From assembly GCF_028736925.1 (NCBI RefSeq), contig NZ_JAQZAT010000006.1:124001-188000 (forward strand): 64,000 bases of DNA. The letters are read 5' to 3'. Positions 8,022-18,419 of this stretch are shown here, in pieces. Position 1 is the first letter of the stretch; each line of letters starts with the position of its first letter. The notes beneath the pieces were generated by a model that saw only the letters and a program-made list of their open reading frames with translations, searched no databases and was not told where the DNA came from. The stretch comes from Flavivirga sp. 57AJ16 (GTDB lineage Bacteria; Bacteroidota; Bacteroidia; Flavobacteriales; Flavobacteriaceae). The position numbers and the translations under genes were made by a program.

Positions 8022-9893
8022 ATGATAGAATTAGCTGGAATTATTATTTTAGGAATATTGGCTCAGTGGTTTGCCTGGAAATTTAAAATTCCGGCCATCT
8101 TGCCACTTATTCTCATAGGGTTGTTGGTTGGTCCCATTGCTGCCGAGTTTTTAAGTGAAGATGGCGCTAAATGGATAGAACCTATTTGGAATGGCAAACA
8201 AGGCTTGTTCCCGGGCGAAGGCCTATTCTACTTTGTGTCTTTGGCCATTAGTATTATCCTTTTTGAAGGAGGATTAACATTAAAACGTTCTGAAATAAAA
8301 AATTTAGGACCTGTTATTACTAAATTGATAACATTAGGATCTGCCGTTACTTTTTTTGGAGCAGGGATATTGGCACACTTTATTTTTGAATTAAGTTGGC
8401 AACTGTCGTTTTTGTTTTCTGGGCTTATAATTGTTACGGGACCCACGGTCATTACGCCTATTTTAAGAAATATCCCACTTAGAAAGGATATTTCAACGGT
8501 ATTGAAGTGGGAGGGCATTTTAATTGACCCCATTGGTGCTTTGGTAGCCGTATTGGTATTTGAATTTATTAGTGTTGAAGGCGCTACGGGTTTTACTCAA
8601 ATGGCCTTAATTGAATTTGGAAAAATTGTTCTTTTTGGTACTACTTTTGGCTTTACGTTTGCTCACGCACTAGCCTTTGCTATTAATAAAAAACTAATTC
8701 CTCATTATTTACTAAATGTTGTATCCCTTTCTGCGGTACTATTGGTTTTTGTGGCATCGGAAGTCTTTGCTCATGAATCTGGCTTATTGGCAGTGGTTGT
8801 TATGGGTATGGTTTTAGGCAATAGTAAATTAAACAATATAAAGGAATTACTTTATTTTAAGGAATCCTTGAGTATTTTACTGATTTCCATTCTTTTTATT
8901 TTATTGGCAGCTAACATTAATATTGAAGATTTAATGTTGCTTTATAGTTGGAAGACTGCTTTGCTTTTTGTGGTCATTGTTTTTATTATAAGGCCATTAG
9001 CCGTGTTTTTAAGCACCTTAAAATCTAAATTGAGAACAAAGGAAAAATTATTTATTAGTTGGGTAGGGCCACGAGGTATCGTTGCTGCCGGCATTGCATC
9101 TCTTTTTGGAAGTAAATTAATAAAACAAGGGGTTGAAGGCGCAGAGTATATTACGCCTTTGGTATTTATGATTGTTCTTGGAACGGTTCTGCTTAACGCA
9201 GCTACTGCAAGGCTATTTGCAAAGTTAGTAGGCGTATTTTTAAAAAAATCGGAAGGGATATTAATAGTTGGGGCATCTAAAGTATCTCGGTTAATAGGAC
9301 ACTATTTGTTAGCAAATGAAAGGCATGTTGTTCTTATTGACAGTAACGGGAGAAATATAGAGAAAGCCAAAGAGCTTGGTTTAGAAGCCATAAGCACTAA
9401 TATATATGCCGATAATTTAATGGATAATATTGAATTGAGCGATGTGGGGTATTTAATGGCATTAACAGGTAACTCCGATATTAACAAATATGCTATTAAT
9501 AAGTTTAGTAAACAATTTGGGGAAAATGGCGCCTTTAGATTAGTGACCACTCAAGAAATATTTGGTGATACAAACACCCCAAAAGAAGGTTTGTTTTCCC
9601 ATAAAGATGATTTCAATTCATTGAGCGAGGTGGCCAGAAAGTTTCCTTCAATTCAGGAAATGGAATTGGAGGATAAAGAGCATTATAATAACTTAATTGA
9701 AATTACTAACAAAGACGATGATATTATTCCTTTATTCGTAAAAGATAATGAAGGTGAGCTTCACATTATTTCCTCAAGCAATTTAGATATTCCTAGTATT
9801 GAAAAAGGTTTTCAACTGGTATATTTGGGGAAACCAATTGATGTTGAAGACGTATCTGCTATAGAAGTTAACGCTTCCAATGATAAAGAGTAA
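8022..9893 (+). CDS. CPA1 family Na+(K+)/H+ antiporter with RCK/TrkA-N domain
   Basis: A 623-residue inner-membrane antiporter. Residues 1-400 hold about 12-13 hydrophobic helices, including the ion-binding-type segment GLIIVTGPTVITPILRNIPL and GPRGIVAAGIASLFG, both typical of the NhaP/CPA1 branch. From about residue 410 there is a soluble Rossmann domain (EGILIVGASKVSRLIGHYLL, then VVLIDSNGRNIEKAKELG) of the TrkA-N/RCK type, which senses nucleotides or ions. The acidic C-terminal tail (about 530-623) resembles a TrkA-C remnant. It exchanges monovalent cations for protons in pH and salt homeostasis. It is transcribed alone, away from the SulP/Usp pair, after a 670-bp gap filled by the inverted-repeat element. 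Confidence 0.92.
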   Translation: MIELAGIIILGILAQWFAWKFKIPAILPLILIGLLVGPIAAEFLSEDGAKWIEPIWNGKQGLFPGEGLFYFVSLAISIILFEGGLTLKRSEIKNLGPVITKLITLGSAVTFFGAGILAHFIFELSWQLSFLFSGLIIVTGPTVITPILRNIPLRKDISTVLKWEGILIDPIGALVAVLVFEFISVEGATGFTQMALIEFGKIVLFGTTFGFTFAHALAFAINKKLIPHYLLNVVSLSAVLLVFVASEVFAHESGLLAVVVMGMVLGNSKLNNIKELLYFKESLSILLISILFILLAANINIEDLMLLYSWKTALLFVVIVFIIRPLAVFLSTLKSKLRTKEKLFISWVGPRGIVAAGIASLFGSKLIKQGVEGAEYITPLVFMIVLGTVLLNAATARLFAKLVGVFLKKSEGILIVGASKVSRLIGHYLLANERHVVLIDSNGRNIEKAKELGLEAISTNIYADNLMDNIELSDVGYLMALTGNSDINKYAINKFSKQFGENGAFRLVTTQEIFGDTNTPKEGLFSHKDDFNSLSEVARKFPSIQEMELEDKEHYNNLIEITNKDDDIIPLFVKDNEGELHIISSSNLDIPSIEKGFQLVYLGKPIDVEDVSAIEVNASNDKE

Positions 9894-9997
9894 TCGTTTC
9901 TCATTTCAAACAAGAAATGGTATTCATTTTCTTTTTTCAAAAACGACTGTTCTCTAATAGGAATTGGGACACGTCACCGTAAACACTAACAAGAAGG

Positions 9998-10696
9998 CTA
10001 TAAATAGGTGTTTTTGAAATGCCTCATATCATCAATTACTTTGCCTTTTATAAGCCAGGAAATTCCAAAGGGAACGACTGCTGTTGTTTCAAAAATGAAT
10101 ACATAGTATTTGAAAAACCACAAACCTTTTCCTATCTCTAATTTTTCAAGTATGATCATAAAAAAGATCAGCCCTACGGATATAAAAACAATGTTTCCGC
10201 AAATGCGGTATAATTTATTGTTTATATCGCCCTTATTTCGGGTAAATTTATATTTAGACATCCATCCCATGGAAAGGATAAATATCGCAGCGCTTATTAT
10301 ATGAATAATATTTTTAATCATGTTATCGTGACCAAATAACGGATAATCTTTACGCTCACAAATAAGATCAATGCTTGCACTGGTACTGCCTATGCATTGT
10401 GTTGGAACAAAAACAACAATAAGAGCGGCAAGACCGCCAATGTTGGTAATAAAATCATCACTTATAACTTCAGTAGCAGGGTCTTTTTTATAGCCTTTAT
10501 AAGAAATTAAAAATAAAGCGAAAGCGGATAAAATTATAATAAAGAATAAAGAGGATAATGTGCAATAGTAATAATGACTTATTGAAGCTAGTAACTGCCC
10601 TTTAACAATAAGCAATATAAAAGGAAGACATAGACCTAAGGTTCCTATTAACTTTCTAATTCTATAATCTGAATTTTTAAGTTCTTGATGTACCAT
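9998..10696 (-). CDS. Multi-pass membrane protein of unknown function
   Basis: A 232-residue protein with about seven hydrophobic segments (near 15-33, 45-65, 85-103, 128-148, 165-185 and 195-215), separated by short loops rich in Lys, Asp and Tyr. I do not recognise the family. The Cys residues in VPTQCIGSTSASIDLICERKD sit in one predicted loop and could be a disulfide pair if that loop is periplasmic. There are no partner genes: it is convergent with the antiporter gene and flanked by repeat-containing spacers. Confidence 0.7.
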   Translation of the reverse strand: MVHQELKNSDYRIRKLIGTLGLCLPFILLIVKGQLLASISHYYYCTLSSLFFIIILSAFALFLISYKGYKKDPATEVISDDFITNIGGLAALIVVFVPTQCIGSTSASIDLICERKDYPLFGHDNMIKNIIHIISAAIFILSMGWMSKYKFTRNKGDINNKLYRICGNIVFISVGLIFFMIILEKLEIGKGLWFFKYYVFIFETTAVVPFGISWLIKGKVIDDMRHFKNTYL

Positions 10697-10853
10697 ATTA
10701 GATTCTAGATTAAAGATATTTCATACAATGTACGAAAAAACTTTAAAATTTAATAGTGTCCAATATGCAGTTTTGTTATTTTTATTAGTCCACGCTTATT
10801 GCCTTTGGATTTAAAAAATAATAAGAGAGATTGTCACTCTGGTATAACTCGCA

Positions 10854-10958
10854 TGAATTGCTTCAAAACCACTCGCCTTGATCTTCCCTTAGGGAGAAGA
10901 CCTAATTGTTGTAATTGTCCCCTAGAGGGGATTTTAGGGATGTTTTTGAAGCAATTCA
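10854..10958. repeat. Perfect 15-bp inverted repeat around a hairpin-rich spacer
   Basis: TGAATTGCTTCAAAA at 10854-10868 and its exact complement at 10944-10958 enclose 75 bp. The interior holds a further short inverted pair (TCCCTTAGGGA, and CCCCTAGAGGGG about 10919-10930). No coding potential is supported here. It may be a small non-autonomous element or a dispersed intergenic repeat. Confidence 0.6.
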
Positions 10959-11019
10959 CGTTAAAATCAGATAAAAGATAACAATGGATCTTTTTATCTT
11001 ATAAATGGCCTATACCGCT

Positions 11020-13422
11020 TTAAGCCATAATATGAAGCTCTGTAAATTCCTTATTAAGGACTAATGTATTATCTCCATTAAGTTTAATATCCTTAAAAAG
11101 GATTTCTTCATTATCTACTTGAACTTTAGAAATTTTAAATGGTAAACCGTGCAAGCATAATTTAAACGTTTTGTATGTGGTTATAAACTTACCCGATTTG
11201 TGCTGCTGAATAATCAATTCATTTTCCTTGCCAAGCAATTTAAAGTCCCTTAAACTGTATCTTCCTTTAATGTAATCATAACCATCGGTAGCATCTTCAT
11301 AAACCAAGGAGTTTTCTTTTCCTAATTTGTAATACACATCGAGTAATAGCTCATCGATAACTTTTTCGCCTACATATTGTTGTATGGGGTATTTAGGAAT
11401 AATAGCACCTTCTTTTACAAATATTGGCATGCTATCTAAATCTGCATCTACCCATAATTCTTGTCCGCCACTTACTATTTCATCTGTCCAAAAGTTGTAC
11501 CATTTGCCTCTAGGAATATACATACGCCTCCCCTTTTGGTTAGGGCCTGTAATAGGGCATGCCAGTATTTTTTCTCCAAAGATAAACTCATCATTTCTAT
11601 AATGTGTTTGAGAATCTTTTTGATCGTACAATACCAAAGACTTCAAAATGGGAATACCTTCCTCTGCATAACGCCAAAAGGCAGTGTATAAATAAGGTAG
11701 TAATTGATATCTTAATTCGATAAATTTTCTAACGACATTGGTTACGGTGCTTCCAAAGGCCCAAGGCTCTTGATCTCCATGATCTCCAGAAGAGTGCGTT
11801 CTGCAAAATGGGTGGAAAATACCTAACTGGATCCAACGCGCATACAATTCGCCATTTGGTTGCTCTGCAAATCCGCCAATATCCGATCCTATAAAAGAGA
11901 ATCCAGACATACACATACGCTGTGCTTGTAGGTTCGCTATGTTTAAATGATCCCATGTGGCTACATTGTCTCCAGTCCAGCTCGAGGTGTAACGTTGCGT
12001 ACCAGAATAAGCAGCTCGTGTAATGACAAAAGGTCTTTTAGGATACGAGAATTTCTTTAAACCTTGGTAAGTTGCCCGTGCCATTTGCATACCGTAAATG
12101 TTATGCGCTTTTCTATGGCTACACTGGTTTCCGTCGTAATCATGACGTACATCTGCAGGAAATGTTTTTCCAGGAACGTCCATAACAGCAGGTTCGTTCA
12201 TATCATTCCAAACCCCTTTAACCCCTATGTCTTCAACAAGTTCCTTAAATAAATTAGACCACCAATTTCTTACTTCGGGGTTCGTGAAATCTGGGAAGTA
12301 ACATTCCCCAGGCCATACTTTGCCCTTCATATAAGGACCGTCTGCCCGTTTACAGAAATAATCTTTTTCAAGCCCTTCTTTAAACACAGCATAATCCATA
12401 TCTATTTTAATCCCTGGATCTATAATAACAATGGTTTTAAAACCATCGTCTGCTAATTCCTTAACCATTCTTTTTGGGTCTGGGAAATACTCCTTGCTCC
12501 AAGTAAAACACCTAAAACCTTCCATATAATCAATATCTAGATAGATAGCATCACATGGAATTTGCAATTCTCTAAATTTAGCGGTAATTTCTTTTACGTT
12601 TGATTCTGGATAATAGCTCCATTTACATTGGTGGTAACCTAAGGTCCAAAGTGCTGGCAATTCATGAGGTTTTCCCGTTAAGTCTGTATAGTTTGCAACC
12701 ACATCAGACATTTCCGGGCCATAAATAAAATAATAATTCATTTCACCTCCTTGCGCCCAAAAACTTGTTATGTTACGGCGTTCTTGGCAAAAATCAAAAA
12801 ATGAACGAAATGTATTATCAAAAAAGATCCCATAGGATTTTTTATTATGTAGACCGGTGTAAAAAGGAATGGTTTTATAAATAGGGTCGGTATTTCTGCC
12901 ATAAGCATAAGAATCTGTCACCCAATTTTCAAAACGTTTTCCCTTAAGGTTATTATCTACAGGTTTATCTCCTAGTCCATAATAACTTTCACCAGGCTGC
13001 GCCGTTTTGGACATTTTTACAACATTCCCGCCGTGTTCATAACTTTCTTCCCAATGGAATCCAAGTTCGTCTTCACAAATCAAGGTATTATCCTTAGCAT
13101 CAAAAATAGAAGTGCGTAAGTCTAATTTTGAAATATGACAGATAAGCTTTGCTGTTGTAATAACATAATTATTATCATTTTCGGTAACTTCAAGATGATT
13201 ATAGCCTCTACTTGCATATTTAGTTATGGCATAAGAGAAATCATTTTCAAAAATACCCACTGTCGTAAATCTGAATCGTAGGATACTATCACGGCGGACC
13301 GTAACTTCTAATACAACATTGTTTTCTGTGGTAAATGAGAGTACGTTTAGGTTTTTTTCGTATGAAACTATTTTGGAAGGAAACAGGTTTCCTTTATATT
13401 CTAATTCGGTGTTTAAAATCAT
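11020..13422 (-). CDS. Glycoside hydrolase family 31 alpha-glucosidase
   Basis: An 800-residue cytoplasmic GH31 enzyme, with no signal peptide at the start MILNTELEYKG. The N-terminal beta-sandwich (about 1-230) is followed by a TIM barrel. The nucleophile signature GVWNDMNEPAVMD (about 395-407) contains the catalytic Asp, and SSWTGDNVATWDHL (about 485-498) contains the acid/base Asp. C-terminal beta domains follow. GH31 enzymes release glucose from alpha-1,4 and alpha-1,6 glucans. It lies 140 bp downstream of glgB on the same strand, so it probably acts on glycogen or maltodextrin in the cell, complementing the three synthesis genes upstream. Confidence 0.94.
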   Translation of the reverse strand: MILNTELEYKGNLFPSKIVSYEKNLNVLSFTTENNVVLEVTVRRDSILRFRFTTVGIFENDFSYAITKYASRGYNHLEVTENDNNYVITTAKLICHISKLDLRTSIFDAKDNTLICEDELGFHWEESYEHGGNVVKMSKTAQPGESYYGLGDKPVDNNLKGKRFENWVTDSYAYGRNTDPIYKTIPFYTGLHNKKSYGIFFDNTFRSFFDFCQERRNITSFWAQGGEMNYYFIYGPEMSDVVANYTDLTGKPHELPALWTLGYHQCKWSYYPESNVKEITAKFRELQIPCDAIYLDIDYMEGFRCFTWSKEYFPDPKRMVKELADDGFKTIVIIDPGIKIDMDYAVFKEGLEKDYFCKRADGPYMKGKVWPGECYFPDFTNPEVRNWWSNLFKELVEDIGVKGVWNDMNEPAVMDVPGKTFPADVRHDYDGNQCSHRKAHNIYGMQMARATYQGLKKFSYPKRPFVITRAAYSGTQRYTSSWTGDNVATWDHLNIANLQAQRMCMSGFSFIGSDIGGFAEQPNGELYARWIQLGIFHPFCRTHSSGDHGDQEPWAFGSTVTNVVRKFIELRYQLLPYLYTAFWRYAEEGIPILKSLVLYDQKDSQTHYRNDEFIFGEKILACPITGPNQKGRRMYIPRGKWYNFWTDEIVSGGQELWVDADLDSMPIFVKEGAIIPKYPIQQYVGEKVIDELLLDVYYKLGKENSLVYEDATDGYDYIKGRYSLRDFKLLGKENELIIQQHKSGKFITTYKTFKLCLHGLPFKISKVQVDNEEILFKDIKLNGDNTLVLNKEFTELHIMA

Positions 13423-13562
13423 AAAGAGAGCGTGATTTATTAAATGCCTAAATTACTAAATTTGGCAAGCATTGGTGGTTAGTTTTTATTAAAAAAGTGT
13501 TATGATAATTTGATAAAACACAAATAATCAGTATGATAATTAAATAAAGTGCAAATAAGCCA

Positions 13563-15470
13563 TTATTTAAATTGAAATATAAGGATGCCTAACGGAGGTA
13601 ATGTTATTTCCACCGAAAAATCTTTCCCGTTCCAAGGATCTTTTTTTGTTGCAACCTCTCTTTTGTTTATAACACCACTACCCCCAAATTCTTTGGCGTC
13701 ACTATTGAAAATTTCTTTAATTTTTGATTTTATGGGAATGCCAATTTTGTAATTTTCTCTCACCTCTGGAGTTAAATTACAAACGACGATAACGTTATTT
13801 TTGGAGTTATATCCCTTTCTTATATACGACATGACACTGTTTTCATGATCATCAAAACTAATCCATTCAAACCCTTCACTGCTAAACCCTTTTTCATACA
13901 AAGCAGGCGTCGTTTTATAGAGTTTGTTTAATGCTCTGTAATAGTTTTGAAGGTTTTTGTGCGGTTCGAATTCTAATAGATTCCAATCTAGGCTTTGCTT
14001 AAAATCCCATTCGTTATATTGACCAAACTCACCACCCATAAACAATAATTTGGTTCCTGGGTGCGTAAACATATAACCATATAATAAGCGTAGGTTTGCA
14101 AAACGTTGCCATTCGTCGCCTGGCATTCTACCCAAAAGGGAGTTTTTACCATAAACGACTTCGTCATGAGATAAGGGCAGCATAAAGTTTTCGGTGAAAG
14201 CATATGCCAAACTAAATGTTATATCATTTTGATGGTGTTTTCTATAAATAGGCTCTTTGGAAAAGTACTCCAAAGTATCGTGCATCCAGCCCATCATCCA
14301 TTTCATGCCAAAACCCAATCCGCCAGAAAAAACAGGTTTAGAGACCATGGGAAATGCTGTAGATTCTTCTGCAATGGTTTGAACATCTGGAAAAGAGCTA
14401 TAAACTTCTTTGTTCAGTTCTTTTAAAAAACTAATAACGGCAAGATTCTCTCTACCTCCATAAACATTTGGTTCCCACTCACCATCTTCTCGAGAGTAAT
14501 CTAAAAACAACATAGATGCAACAGCATCCACACGCAATCCGTCTGCGTGGTATTGTTCCATCCAAAAAATGGCATTACTTATCAAGAAGGATCTAACCTC
14601 GTTACGTTCGTAATTGAAAATCAAACTTTTCCAATCCTGATGATAACCTTTCCTTTTATCTGGATGCTCATATAAATGTGAACCATCAAAAAAACCAAGA
14701 CCGTGAGCGTCTTCCGGGAAGTGAGATGGCACCCAATCTAAAATAATGCCAATATCGTTTTGATGTAGTTTATCAACTAGATATTTGAATTCTTCTGGAT
14801 ATCCAAAACGCGATGTTGGCGCAAAATACCCTGTTAGTTGATAACCCCATGAGGGATCGTATGGATATTCCATAATAGGCATGAGTTCTACATGTGTAAA
14901 ATTCATGTCTTTTACATAGTTAACTAAATCTGTTGCCAATTCAAAATAAGACAAAAACCGATTTTCTTCTAAATGTTTTTTCCAGGATCCTAAATGTACT
15001 TCATAAACAGAAAAAGGGGCATCTATAGCATTATGCTTTTTACGCTTATTCATCCAATCGGCATCTTTCCATGTATAGTTATCGTCCCAAACTATTGATG
15101 CCGTTTTTGGTGGATGTTCACAACGCCTTGCATAGGGATCGGCCTTTTCTGTTTTTATATGGTCGTTATAGCTTTCAATGTGATATTTATAGATAGTGCC
15201 TTTTCCTATTAGGGGAATAAAGCCTTCCCAGATACCGCTAGAATCCCAGCGGACGTTTAATTGGTGTGTGCCTTCTTTCCAATGGTTGAAATCACCAATG
15301 ACAGATACGGATTTAGCACTGGGAGCCCATACAGCGAAATAAGTCCCTTCAATACCGTCAATAATGGTGATATGAGAGCCAAATTTTTGATATAGGCGAT
15401 AATGCTTGCCAATTTTAAAAAGATCGATGTCGAAATCTGTAAATAGACTATAGGGTTTTACTGACTTCAT
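13563..15470 (-). CDS. glgB: 1,4-alpha-glucan branching enzyme
   Basis: GH13 branching enzyme of 635 residues, which introduces alpha-1,6 branches into glycogen. The N-terminal CBM48-type module (GTYFAVWAPSAKSVSVIGDFN) precedes the barrel. Catalytic blocks are visible: DWVPSHFP, DGLRVDAVASML with the nucleophile Asp, a Glu in TIAEESTAFP, and LPLSHDEV. Length is typical for the shorter bacterial GlgB lacking an extra N-terminal domain. Its start lies 1 bp after the glgC stop, so the genes are translated together from the glgA-glgC-glgB operon. Confidence 0.97.
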   Translation of the reverse strand: MKSVKPYSLFTDFDIDLFKIGKHYRLYQKFGSHITIIDGIEGTYFAVWAPSAKSVSVIGDFNHWKEGTHQLNVRWDSSGIWEGFIPLIGKGTIYKYHIESYNDHIKTEKADPYARRCEHPPKTASIVWDDNYTWKDADWMNKRKKHNAIDAPFSVYEVHLGSWKKHLEENRFLSYFELATDLVNYVKDMNFTHVELMPIMEYPYDPSWGYQLTGYFAPTSRFGYPEEFKYLVDKLHQNDIGIILDWVPSHFPEDAHGLGFFDGSHLYEHPDKRKGYHQDWKSLIFNYERNEVRSFLISNAIFWMEQYHADGLRVDAVASMLFLDYSREDGEWEPNVYGGRENLAVISFLKELNKEVYSSFPDVQTIAEESTAFPMVSKPVFSGGLGFGMKWMMGWMHDTLEYFSKEPIYRKHHQNDITFSLAYAFTENFMLPLSHDEVVYGKNSLLGRMPGDEWQRFANLRLLYGYMFTHPGTKLLFMGGEFGQYNEWDFKQSLDWNLLEFEPHKNLQNYYRALNKLYKTTPALYEKGFSSEGFEWISFDDHENSVMSYIRKGYNSKNNVIVVCNLTPEVRENYKIGIPIKSKIKEIFNSDAKEFGGSGVINKREVATKKDPWNGKDFSVEITLPPLGILIFQFK

Positions 15471-15471
15471 A

Positions 15472-16737
15472 TTATTCTATTACAAAACCATTAGGGATTA
15501 TAGCGTCTTTTTTAATAACGATGATGCCATCTTTAATCGCATAAGAATCTGTTTCGGTTGGTTCTAAATGCGGACCTCCATTAATTCTTACATCATCACC
15601 AATACAGCAATTTTTATCCAGAATGGCATTTTTTATAAAGCAACGCGCTCCAATACCTATAGAATTTATATTAGGATTCATAATATCCTCTAAATTTTGA
15701 TAATGATCACTGCCCATCATATAGGTGTTTATAATTGTGGATTCGTTGCCAATCCTGGAACGAATGCCTATAACCGATTGTTCAATTTTTGCGGCACTAA
15801 TAATACAACCTTCTGCAACGACTGTTTTATAAAGAGTCGTACCCGCTACTTTTGTTGTAGGGAGCATTCGGGCTCTGGTATAAATACGTTTGGATCTGTC
15901 GTATAAATCGAAATCTGGAATATCTGCCGTTAGTCCAATATTAGCCTCAAAGAAAGAGTCTATATTCCCTATATCCGTCCAGTACCCTTCATATTGATAG
16001 CTTAGTGTTTTATGTTTATCTATATTTTGAGGAATAATTTCTTTACCAAAATCTATGGTAGATTCATCTTTCATTAATTCTACCAGCAAATCTCTATTAA
16101 AGATATAGATACCCATGGATGCAAGATAGTTTCTTCCCTGGGATTTCATTTTGCCACTTACATCAGAGACCCAATCTGGTAACAAACTGGCATCTGGTTT
16201 TTCAATAAAAGAAGTAATAATATTGTTTTCATCGGATTTTAAAATACCGAAGCTTGTGGCGTCTTTTTCGTTTACTGGAATAGTAGCAATTGATATTTCA
16301 GCACTGCTATCTTCATGTGCTTTTATCATAGCCTCATAATCCATCTGATATAATTGGTCTCCAGAAAGAATTAAAGCATATTCAAAATCATTTCTTAAAA
16401 AGTGATGCATGCTTTGGCGAACAGCATCTGCGGTACCTTGAAACCAGCCTTTATTTTCGGGAGTTTGTTCTGCCGCAAGCACATCGACAAAAGCCGAACT
16501 AAAAAAACTAAAATGATAGGTGTTTTTAATATGACGATTTAGTGAAGCCGAATTAAACTGTGTTAATACATACATACGTTTTATATCAGCATTAATACAA
16601 TTTGAAATAGGAATATCTACTAACCTATATTTTCCCGCAATAGGAACAGCAGGTTTAGATCTTGTTTCTGTTAGTGGATATAATCTGGAGCCTTGGCCGC
16701 CCCCTAAAATAATGGCTAAAACTTTATCGTTAATCAT
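15472..16737 (-). CDS. glgC: Glucose-1-phosphate adenylyltransferase
   Basis: ADP-glucose pyrophosphorylase of 421 residues, which makes ADP-glucose, the glucosyl donor for GlgA. The nucleotidyltransferase N-terminus shows GGGQGSRLYPLTETRSKPAVP, and the catalytic Asp block is SGDQLYQMDY. The C-terminal part is a left-handed beta-helix (EGCIISAAKIEQSVIGIRSRIG) that carries allosteric sites in the family. It overlaps glgA by 4 bp and is followed 1 bp later by glgB. The enzyme is the usual control point of bacterial glycogen synthesis. Confidence 0.97.
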   Translation of the reverse strand: MINDKVLAIILGGGQGSRLYPLTETRSKPAVPIAGKYRLVDIPISNCINADIKRMYVLTQFNSASLNRHIKNTYHFSFFSSAFVDVLAAEQTPENKGWFQGTADAVRQSMHHFLRNDFEYALILSGDQLYQMDYEAMIKAHEDSSAEISIATIPVNEKDATSFGILKSDENNIITSFIEKPDASLLPDWVSDVSGKMKSQGRNYLASMGIYIFNRDLLVELMKDESTIDFGKEIIPQNIDKHKTLSYQYEGYWTDIGNIDSFFEANIGLTADIPDFDLYDRSKRIYTRARMLPTTKVAGTTLYKTVVAEGCIISAAKIEQSVIGIRSRIGNESTIINTYMMGSDHYQNLEDIMNPNINSIGIGARCFIKNAILDKNCCIGDDVRINGGPHLEPTETDSYAIKDGIIVIKKDAIIPNGFVIE

Positions 16738-18152
16738 GCTTTTTCTAGTTTAATGGATTTATATAGTTTAATGTATTCTTTCGCAGATGCATCCCAAGAG
16801 TGGTTAATTCCCATAATTTGCACACTTAGTTTTCTGTAAATGTTTTCGTTTTTATAGAGAGAAACACCTCTATCGATAGCATTTGTTATGTCCGAAACGG
16901 TGACTTCTTTATGGGAAATACCGAATCCGTTTTTTTCTGAAATATCTATAACAGTATCTTTAAGTCCTCCAATACTTCTTACAATGGGTATGGTGCCGTA
17001 CCTTAGTGCATACATTTGGTTGAGGCCACAGGGCTCGACCCTTGATGGCATAAGTAAAAAATCGGCACCGGCATAAATAAGATGCGACAAGGATTCGTCG
17101 TATCCTATAAAAGCATTATAGCTGCCTTTATGAGCCTCTTTAAGCCGTTCTAGCTGAATCTCTGTCTCATCGTGACCAGAGCCTAATAATAAGATGGCTG
17201 CGTCTCCTTTTTTAAGGATGCCATTAAATACTTCGGGAAAAAGATCCGATCCTTTTTCTCCTACTAATCTGCCAATAAAGGCAAAAAGAGGTTTGTTAAA
17301 GTCTAAATTAAAGGCATTGCATAAATGCTTTTTATTTGCTTCTTTTCCAGAAACCACTGTTTTGGTAGTATAGTTAGAGATCAAGTAGTTGTCGGTTTCT
17401 GGGTTCCATACGTTCCAATCGATACCATTTAGAATCCCAGAACATTTGGCACTTTCATGATTTAAGAGATTTTCCAATCCGTTGGCAGCTATTTTTAATT
17501 CCTCCATGTAGCTAGGAGATACCGTGGTTACTCTCCAGGCACATTTTATGGCCGCTGCTAATGGGTTTACACTGCCATCCCAATCTAAAAGACCAGCATT
17601 ATTAAAATTAAAAGCAGGAATTAAATTTACTTTTTTATGAGAAAACCATCCTTGGTATTGAGCATTATGTATCGTTAAGATATTTGGTGTGTTTCTAAAG
17701 GGTTCATATTTAAAACTTTCTTGCAGCATAAAAGGGATAAGCCCTGTATGGTGGTCATGACAGTGTATATAATCTGGATATGTGTTCCAGGTTAACATCC
17801 AATCTAAAGCCGCAATTTGAAATGCTAAAAACCGTTCCGTATCATCATTAGAGTAAATATATTCCTTGAATAAAAGTTCGGGAACATCAACAAAAAATAT
17901 GTCAAAACCTAAAAGAGGTTCTTTTAAGGTCAATATTTTAAAAGCATACGATATGTCCCCTAAATCTAATTGAGATTTATAAACAGTATTAAAGGTATTC
18001 GCCTTGGTAAATGTGTTATTATAAAAAGGCATAATAACTTGGGACGAAAATGTGGCACTGTGCTGATATTTAGGCAATGCCCCAACAACATCTGCCAATC
18101 CTCCTACTTTAGCTACTGGGTAGCACTCTGCGCTTATGTGTACAACGTTCAT
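16734..18152 (-). CDS. glgA: Glycogen synthase
   Basis: GT5 glycogen synthase, 472 residues from the chosen start MNVVHISAECYPVAKVGGLADVVGALP, which has the ADP-glucose-binding KVGGL motif. The C-terminal half has the family block PSRVEPCGLNQMYALRYGTIPIVRSIGGLKDTV. An alternative start at 18179 is rejected because the Bacteroidetes -7 box TAATTTTG lies at 18181-18188 on the minus strand, which puts the transcription start inside that extension. First gene of glgA-glgC-glgB. Confidence 0.95.
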   Translation of the reverse strand: MNVVHISAECYPVAKVGGLADVVGALPKYQHSATFSSQVIMPFYNNTFTKANTFNTVYKSQLDLGDISYAFKILTLKEPLLGFDIFFVDVPELLFKEYIYSNDDTERFLAFQIAALDWMLTWNTYPDYIHCHDHHTGLIPFMLQESFKYEPFRNTPNILTIHNAQYQGWFSHKKVNLIPAFNFNNAGLLDWDGSVNPLAAAIKCAWRVTTVSPSYMEELKIAANGLENLLNHESAKCSGILNGIDWNVWNPETDNYLISNYTTKTVVSGKEANKKHLCNAFNLDFNKPLFAFIGRLVGEKGSDLFPEVFNGILKKGDAAILLLGSGHDETEIQLERLKEAHKGSYNAFIGYDESLSHLIYAGADFLLMPSRVEPCGLNQMYALRYGTIPIVRSIGGLKDTVIDISEKNGFGISHKEVTVSDITNAIDRGVSLYKNENIYRKLSVQIMGINHSWDASAKEYIKLYKSIKLEKA

Positions 18153-18180
18153 ATATAATTTTGCATATCTTATAAACATA

Positions 18181-18188
18181 CAAAATTA
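18181..18188 (-). promoter_or_regulatory. -7 promoter box of the glg operon
   Basis: TAATTTTG on the minus strand matches TAnnTTTG. It predicts a transcript start near 18174 with a 5' leader of about 22 nt before the glgA ATG. No convincing -33 box was seen. Confidence 0.5.
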
Positions 18189-18419
18189 TTATCTGATTTT
18201 TTTGATAGATTTTATTTTTAAGGAAAATAAAGTATATATAGGGTTAATTGATATTATTGATAATAAAAATCAAGAAAAATGGACAAACACCTTTGATTTT
18301 TCAAGAATAAAAGGATAAACTTTAGAAAATGGATTTTAATTATTAAAGAGCAAACTTATTAATTGAAGTATAGGATAAATTTATATTTGTTTTTACTGTT
18401 ATTAAAACAGTGGCTAACT

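Noticed and set aside
10799-10981. A 60-codon frame before the GH31 gene
   Set aside because: It spans the 15-bp inverted repeat and its hairpins; composition is that of repeat DNA, and no homology is recognisable.
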